Source of the DNA: Clostridia bacterium
GTDB lineage: Bacteria; Bacillota_E; SLMV01; PUMD01
NCBI GenBank assembly: GCA_003562655.1
Contig: PWUC01000096.1
Span: forward strand, 1-10,632
Length of the DNA: 10,632 nt
Direction of reading: 5' to 3'
Each line of letters opens with the position of its first letter. Within the stretch, counting starts at the first letter, position 1. The notes below the pieces were generated by a model that saw only the letters and a program-made list of their open reading frames with translations, did no database searches and was not told the origin of the DNA. Positions 6,822-10,632 of this stretch are shown here, in pieces. The translations under genes and the position numbers were made by a program.

Positions 6822-7856
6822 ATGGTGACGGTCAAAGCGGCTGTCCCCCGCTGGAAAAGGACGGCCAGGTTCTTTGCGTCCATCCTCGGCAGCCGGCTCG
6901 GGTTGAGGGGACCCATACACCTCTCTCACCTGGTCACCGGTCGTTGTGACTGCCGGTGCCCGACCTGCATCTGGAGGGATAATGATGCCGGGGAGCTTGA
7001 GACCCGGGAGATCGAGGCGCTGTACCGGGGGGCGGGCCGGGCCGGCTTCATGGCCAATGCGATCTGGGGTGGAGAACCGCTGCTGCGGCAGGACCTGGGG
7101 CAGATATCGCGCACGTCCCGCGAGGCGGGAATGATCACAACGGTCATCACCAACGGCTATTCCCTGCCGGAAAGGGCCCGGGAGCTGGCCGGTGAGGTGG
7201 ACTGCTTCATCGTATCGATTGACTACCCGGAGGAGGAGGCGCACGATGCCTTTCGGGGAAAGCCGGGTCTCTTCCGGCGGGCCGTCGAGGGGATCGAGAT
7301 CCTGAAGGGGCTCGGATCCCCCGAGAAGATCATCATCAACTGCCTCCTTCACCGGGGAAACGAATCGATGATGACCCGGATGGCGGATCTGGCCCGTTCT
7401 CTCGGGGTGTCCCTCTATGTCTGTCCGGCTCACGAGGGAGAGGTGCGGGACACCGGGGAGTCGAACCGGGATGCCGTTGCCGCGCGCGCGCGCCAGAAGG
7501 AGGCTGCCTCGGAGCTGCTCCGGCTCAAGAAGGATCACCGGATCAACAACTCCCGCAGCTATCTTGAGCGCTACCTCCTTCAGGACAGGCCCTACACCTG
7601 TAGGGCCCCCCTGGTCTTCATCACCGTGACCTCCGAGGGTGATGTGGTCAACTGCTTCAGGGGGGATAGGCCCTACGGAAACGTCAGGGAGGTTCCCTTC
7701 GACCGGATCATGAGGCAGTGGAGCAGGCGGGAGGCCCTGGGGGCGACGCGGGGTTGTCACGAGTGCAGCAACCCCAACATCGTGGACACATCCTACATCT
7801 GGAGGCTGAGTCCAGAGCCCCTGATGAATGCCGTGGGGATGTTTCTGACCCGGTAG
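6822..7856 (+). CDS. Radical SAM enzyme with C-terminal twitch/SPASM-like cluster domain
   Basis: This 344-residue protein should use S-adenosylmethionine and a 4Fe-4S cluster to make a 5'-deoxyadenosyl radical. The core motif is CDCRCPTC, with cluster cysteines 42, 46 and 49. The SAM-binding GGEP follows at 83-86 in WGGEPLL, and TNGY and VSIDYPEEEAHDAFRG lie in the later barrel strands. The C-terminal part has Cys260, then VTSEGDVVNC (Cys278), and CHEC (Cys312, Cys315): four cysteines that could hold one auxiliary cluster, as in twitch or short SPASM domains. Such enzymes often modify peptides or cofactors, but the substrate here is unknown. ATG 6822 (AAGGGGGG upstream at 6805-6812) gives the usual short N-terminus before the cluster motif. 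The frame is open back to GTG 6699 and ATG 6750, so a longer start is possible. Confidence 0.93.
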   Translation: MVTVKAAVPRWKRTARFFASILGSRLGLRGPIHLSHLVTGRCDCRCPTCIWRDNDAGELETREIEALYRGAGRAGFMANAIWGGEPLLRQDLGQISRTSREAGMITTVITNGYSLPERARELAGEVDCFIVSIDYPEEEAHDAFRGKPGLFRRAVEGIEILKGLGSPEKIIINCLLHRGNESMMTRMADLARSLGVSLYVCPAHEGEVRDTGESNRDAVAARARQKEAASELLRLKKDHRINNSRSYLERYLLQDRPYTCRAPLVFITVTSEGDVVNCFRGDRPYGNVREVPFDRIMRQWSRREALGATRGCHECSNPNIVDTSYIWRLSPEPLMNAVGMFLTR

Positions 7857-8145
7857 CTGCGCCGGCCGGGAACGGGCGCGGCGACAGAGCCGGGGCGGCC
7901 GCGCAGGCGACCGGTCCTGACTTCCCCGCCCTTTGGGGATCCTCTGTGCCCCTGTCCCAGGGGCAGATGCTACGGTTGACTGTGGCGCGGGAGGGGATCG
8001 CTCAGTTGGTGTAGAAGGATCCACCGAGAACCCTGTCGCCGACTGGTCTCGCACATTTGTCGTGCAGACGCCGCAGTTTGCCGCTCTTGGGGGGCACTCC
8101 AGCCAGCAGACAGATTCTCAACAACACGCGAAGGGAGTGCCCTGA
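7857..8145. other. Intergenic region with hairpins and a small open frame
   Basis: These 289 bp separate the radical SAM and dehydrogenase genes. They hold a short stem TCCCC/GGGGA (7923-7927 and 7935-7939), a 7-bp stem with a three-base loop at 7948-7964, and a 70-codon open frame (7933-8145, TTG start, no ribosome binding site). The stop of that frame abuts the next gene's ATG. There is no clear promoter, although TTGACT occurs at 7976-7981. Confidence 0.5.
7948..7964 (+). terminator. GC hairpin downstream of the radical SAM gene
   Basis: GCCCCTG (7948-7954) pairs with CAGGGGC (7958-7964) around a TCC loop. With a 2-nt bulge the flanks TCTG (7943-7946) and CAGA (7964-7967) extend the pairing. 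It lies 91 bp after the stop codon and is not followed by a T-run, so terminator function is uncertain. Confidence 0.35.
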
Positions 8146-9276
8146 ATGGTTGACGTGATGATCGCCGGTCTGGGCGGCACTGGAGGTTGCGCCCTTGAGC
8201 TCCTGGCCCGCACCCCCGATGTCCGGGACATCGTCGTTTGTGATGCGAAGGACCAGGGTAGGAAGATCGCCACGGCCGTGAGCGGGGCAAATTACCTGGG
8301 ATTTTACCCGAGGGTGCAGTTCGAACGGGTTGACCTGACGGATGTTGACAGGACAGCAGAACTCATCGCTTCAGCTGCCCCGGTCGTGATCCTCAACTGC
8401 ACGGCCCTGATGCCCTGGTACGGCCGGAAGCTGCTGGACCTGCCGCCCGAGCTGTCGGCTTCCCTGAAAGATGCAGGGGTTGCCCCCTGGCTGCCGACCC
8501 ATGTCTGCATCGCCCAGAGGGTCATGATGGCCGTCAGGCGATCGGGTGTGCCGATCCCGGTGATCAACCTGAGCTTCCCCGATGCCGTCAACGCCATCCT
8601 GCACCGGCAGGGCCTCGGCCCCGCCCTGGGGGCGGGGAACGCCGACCTGCTCATACCGAATCTTAAGCGTGAAGTCGCCCGGCGGGTGAAGGGACACGAG
8701 CGGGACGTGCAGGTCTTGATGGTGGCGCACCACGCCCTGACCGGGCTGGAGCCCTCAGATACCCCGGAGACCATGCCCCACCACATACAGGTGTTTCATA
8801 GGGGTCGGGACGTCACCGGCGAGGTGCCCGTCGGTGATCTTCTCTACAGGGCATCGCAGGACCGGTTGCCCGGCGCACTGATGAATTCCCTGGTCGCCTC
8901 ATCGCTGGTTAAGAACGCCCTGGCCATTCTGCGCGACAGCCATCTTCTGACCTTTGCACCGGGCCCCGGTGGTCTCATCGGGGGCTATTCCGTGGAGATT
9001 GCCAGGGAGTCCATTGAGGTCAGGCTTCCGGCCGGCATGACCCTGGGGGAGGCCGTCGCCCTCAATGAGAGGGCCCAGAGGAGGGATGGGATCAGCGAGA
9101 TCCTCAGGGACGGGACCGCCGTGCTCACCGGGGGGGCCTGGAGGGCGATGAGGGAGGCCACCGGGTACGACATGCAGTCCTTTCACCCCGAGGAGAGCTA
9201 CCCCAGGGCGATGGAGCTGGTGGAGGTGTTCCATGGACTCCGGGCGAGGTACGGGGTCAGGGGGCAGGAGGTGTAG
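8146..9276 (+). CDS. Saccharopine-dehydrogenase-like NAD(P)-binding protein
   Basis: This 376-residue cytoplasmic protein begins with a Rossmann dinucleotide-binding motif, GLGGTGG (G8, G10, G13), and has an acidic residue after the second strand (D33 in VVCDAKDQ), which favours NAD over NADP. DLTDVD followed by ELIASAAPVVILNC matches the pattern of saccharopine dehydrogenase-type proteins, where a second substrate-binding domain follows. Here the later segment includes NLSFPDAVNAIL and GAGNADLL. Members of this superfamily form or cleave secondary amines between an amino acid and a keto acid, or act on other imines, but I cannot pick the reaction. ATG 8146 has GGGAG at 8133-8137 with an 8-nt spacer. 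Context next to a radical SAM enzyme and an acetyltransferase suggests amino-acid or amine-derived chemistry. Assignment to the superfamily is good; the specific activity is open. Confidence 0.85.
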   Translation: MVDVMIAGLGGTGGCALELLARTPDVRDIVVCDAKDQGRKIATAVSGANYLGFYPRVQFERVDLTDVDRTAELIASAAPVVILNCTALMPWYGRKLLDLPPELSASLKDAGVAPWLPTHVCIAQRVMMAVRRSGVPIPVINLSFPDAVNAILHRQGLGPALGAGNADLLIPNLKREVARRVKGHERDVQVLMVAHHALTGLEPSDTPETMPHHIQVFHRGRDVTGEVPVGDLLYRASQDRLPGALMNSLVASSLVKNALAILRDSHLLTFAPGPGGLIGGYSVEIARESIEVRLPAGMTLGEAVALNERAQRRDGISEILRDGTAVLTGGAWRAMREATGYDMQSFHPEESYPRAMELVEVFHGLRARYGVRGQEV

Positions 9277-9293
9277 TCCGTTGATGGACCTTT

Positions 9294-9319
9294 CGGGCTC
9301 CTGATCCTGACGGAGCCCG
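9294..9319 (+). terminator. Stem-loop after the dehydrogenase gene
   Basis: CGGGCTCC (9294-9301) and GGAGCCCG (9312-9319) form a perfect 8-bp GC-rich stem with a 10-nt loop, starting 18 nt after the stop codon. This is the cleanest hairpin in the window. No T-tract follows, so the acetyltransferase gene may still be reached by read-through. Confidence 0.5.
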
Positions 9320-9406
9320 GTGGCGTTGGTGGGGCAGGGGGGCCAGGCGAGAGGCCGCGTACCGTCTGTCGCGTGGGTGCAGGCGGGAGAGTGAGGAGGA
9401 CACAGG

Positions 9407-9844
9407 GTGACTGTTGTGCTCAGGGAGATCGATGAAGACAACTGGTTGGAGTGTGTTGGACTGAAGGTTGGCGAGGATCAGACGGGTTTCGTGGCACCCA
9501 ATGCCTTTTCGCTCGCCCAATCCAGGTATGAGCCCAACTGTGTCCCCCTGGCGATCTATGCTGATGAACTGATGGTGGGCTTCATCATGTACAGCTACGA
9601 TGAGGAGGATCGCAATTACTGGATCTACCGGCTGATGGTGGACCAGAAACACCAGGGCAGGGGGTATGGAAGGGAGGCGGTGCAGCAGGTCGTGGCGCTT
9701 CTGGGGAGCAAGAAGGATTGCCGGAAAGTGGTCGTCAGCTTCGACCCGGCTAACCGGGCTGCCAGGCAGTTGTACCTGAGCCTGGGATTCGAAGAGACGG
9801 GTCGTGTGATCTGGGATGAGGAGGTCATGGAGCTGGTGTTTTGA
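9407..9844 (+). CDS. GNAT N-acetyltransferase, spermidine/spermine acetyltransferase-like
   Basis: This 145-residue protein transfers acetyl from acetyl-CoA to an amine. The CoA-binding motif A is QGRGYG (83-88) after the YWIYRLMVDQ strand. Motif B contains NRAARQLYLSLGFEETG, with Asn116 and the family's conserved Tyr123, the likely general acid. The N-terminal segment VGEDQTGFVAPNAFSLAQSRYEP (about 21-43) strongly recalls Bacillus BltD/PaiA-type polyamine acetyltransferases, so spermidine or a related amine is a reasonable substrate guess. The GTG start has an excellent AGGAGG at 9394-9399 with a 7-nt spacer. It is 130 bp after the dehydrogenase gene with a hairpin between, so it may be separately controlled. 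It could detoxify polyamines on its own or finish a product of the preceding genes. The sequence does not decide between these. Confidence 0.93.
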   Translation: MTVVLREIDEDNWLECVGLKVGEDQTGFVAPNAFSLAQSRYEPNCVPLAIYADELMVGFIMYSYDEEDRNYWIYRLMVDQKHQGRGYGREAVQQVVALLGSKKDCRKVVVSFDPANRAARQLYLSLGFEETGRVIWDEEVMELVF

Positions 9845-9888
9845 TACCGGCGCATCCAGCCCTTTGATCCATGGCCCCGGCACGTGAT

Positions 9889-9914
9889 GCTCACCGGACC
9901 CGACGGGGCCGAGC
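9889..9914 (+). terminator. Imperfect hairpin after the GNAT gene
   Basis: GCTC (9889-9892) pairs with GAGC (9911-9914), GG with CC, and CCC with GGG around a GAC loop, with a 3-nt and single-nt bulges. It starts 45 nt after the stop codon. No T-run follows, so it is a weak terminator candidate. Confidence 0.3.
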
Positions 9915-10060
9915 AGGTGCTGGATGCCCGGGTGCACGGGCCCACACCGGTCCCCGGACGCCCAGGTTCCGACCCTGAACCCAGCGCAATGGCACAGCCA
10001 GTGGCAGGCTTTCTCCCGATGATATCATCCATTCGCAGACTACTCTGCATGTGGGGTGCA

Positions 10061-10069
10061 TGGCATAAT
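10061..10069 (+). promoter_or_regulatory. Extended -10 promoter-like element TGGCATAAT (second copy)
   Basis: This sequence is identical over nine bases to the element at 163-171, and both follow a G-rich GCATG-containing stretch. No matching -35 hexamer is present. It would drive rightward transcription into the uncharacterised right end. Confidence 0.35.
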
Positions 10070-10632
10070 CTTACATGAAAAGAGCAGCCTGGTGCATTCA
10101 GGTCGGGGGGGCGAGACGGAAAGACGGGACGCTGCCGGGGTTTCGATTCGCCTGCAGAAGATCGCCCACTTCTGTCTGTCCCCGAAGATGACCACGAAAC
10201 CGGAGAACGCCGGCGAAGGGGCATGGCGCGCGGCCAGAGGGGCCTTGCGAATCCTAAAAGAGGAGTTTGGGGCCGGGAAGACAGCGGATGTTCGGCTCTG
10301 TGTGTGATCTGGACGATGCAGCCGATGGTCCGATCTGGACCCTGCTGCCTGGGGCGCGAAGCCGTGCCTTCATTGCCGGGCGGCTGCTGCCGTCATCGAT
10401 CTATGCCCCGAGCCTGACACCGATCTCGTTGATGCCGGGTGCTGAGAGAATCCGTGCGCAGGGCCACCAGGGCCGGGCGCATAATATGATGGAGGATGAG
10501 CTTTCAGAAATCGCACTCGTTCTGCGTTGCCCTGCAGAAACTGGAGGCTGCGGATTGGCATCGTGAGCTTCTGCGCCAGAACGGGTGTCACGGCCGATTC
10601 CAATATCCGGCCTGGGGTGATTTGCAAAGAGA

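Larger units (their letters stand above)
9845..10632. other. Right-hand region without a confidently identified gene
   Basis: These 788 bp hold hairpins near the GNAT stop (9889-9914, and GCCCG/CGGGC at 9926-9941), an extended -10-like element at 10061-10069 and several overlapping small frames, none recognised. The candidates are an 83-codon frame 10056-10307 (no ribosome binding site, but third-position GC high in its second half), a 92-codon frame 10288-10566 (GGGAAG 7 nt before its ATG), and a frame from ATG 10496 running off the window edge. At most one of these overlapping frames is likely genuine at any point. The stretch could be regulatory DNA or a decayed gene. Confidence 0.5.

Noticed and set aside
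7994..8020. tRNA-like D-arm sequence (GCTCAGTTGGTGTAGAAG)
   Set aside because: It resembles a tRNA D-arm, but no anticodon arm, T-loop (GGTTCGAATCC-like) or matching acceptor stem follows at the right distances.
6675..8054. 459-codon antisense open frame opposite the radical SAM gene
   Set aside because: It is Pro/Arg-rich, has no ribosome binding site or recognisable domain, and lies opposite a gene with intact catalytic motifs.

Overview
The window looks like a chromosomal stretch from a GC-rich bacterium, with a strong preference for G/C at third codon positions, frequent AGG arginine codons and clear Shine-Dalgarno sites upstream of most genes. A probable beta-barrel protein C-terminus at the left edge and a lipoprotein with a lipobox both suggest a diderm (two-membrane) cell. 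The sequence alone does not settle the lineage. No IS element, phage gene, tRNA, rRNA or CRISPR array is visible.

Layout. Bases 2-79 hold the last 25 codons of a gene entering from the left. An AT-rich promoter/operator region (about 163-245) precedes an ABC-2 type exporter: an ATPase (298-1263) overlapped by its membrane permease (1260-2030). On the opposite strand, convergent with the exporter, lies a lipoprotein with a zinc-peptidase HEAFH motif (2165-3403). A gene-free stretch of about 600 bp (3404-4018) separates it from a rightward group of five genes: an M24 'pita-bread' peptidase-fold protein (4019-5509), an M19 membrane-dipeptidase-like protein (5665-6708), a radical SAM protein with a C-terminal twitch/SPASM-like cysteine set (6822-7856), a saccharopine-dehydrogenase-like NAD(P)-binding protein (8146-9276) and a GNAT acetyltransferase close to polyamine acetyltransferases (9407-9844). 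The last 790 bp have no gene I can name.

How they may work together. The most striking point is that the two neighbouring peptidase-family proteins have both lost several of the residues that normally bind the catalytic metals. By eye, the M24 protein keeps only the His and one Glu of the usual D-D-H-E-E set. The M19 protein has Cys and Gln for the N-terminal HxD and Gln for the bridging Glu. Together with a radical SAM enzyme, a Rossmann dehydrogenase, an acetyltransferase and a nearby exporter, this suggests an uncharacterised route for making, modifying or salvaging a small molecule or modified peptide rather than plain peptide degradation. That is an inference: intergenic gaps of 113-289 bp containing hairpins separate most of the genes, so a single transcript is not assured. 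No precursor peptide is convincing, although two small ORFs flanking the radical SAM gene deserve a look.
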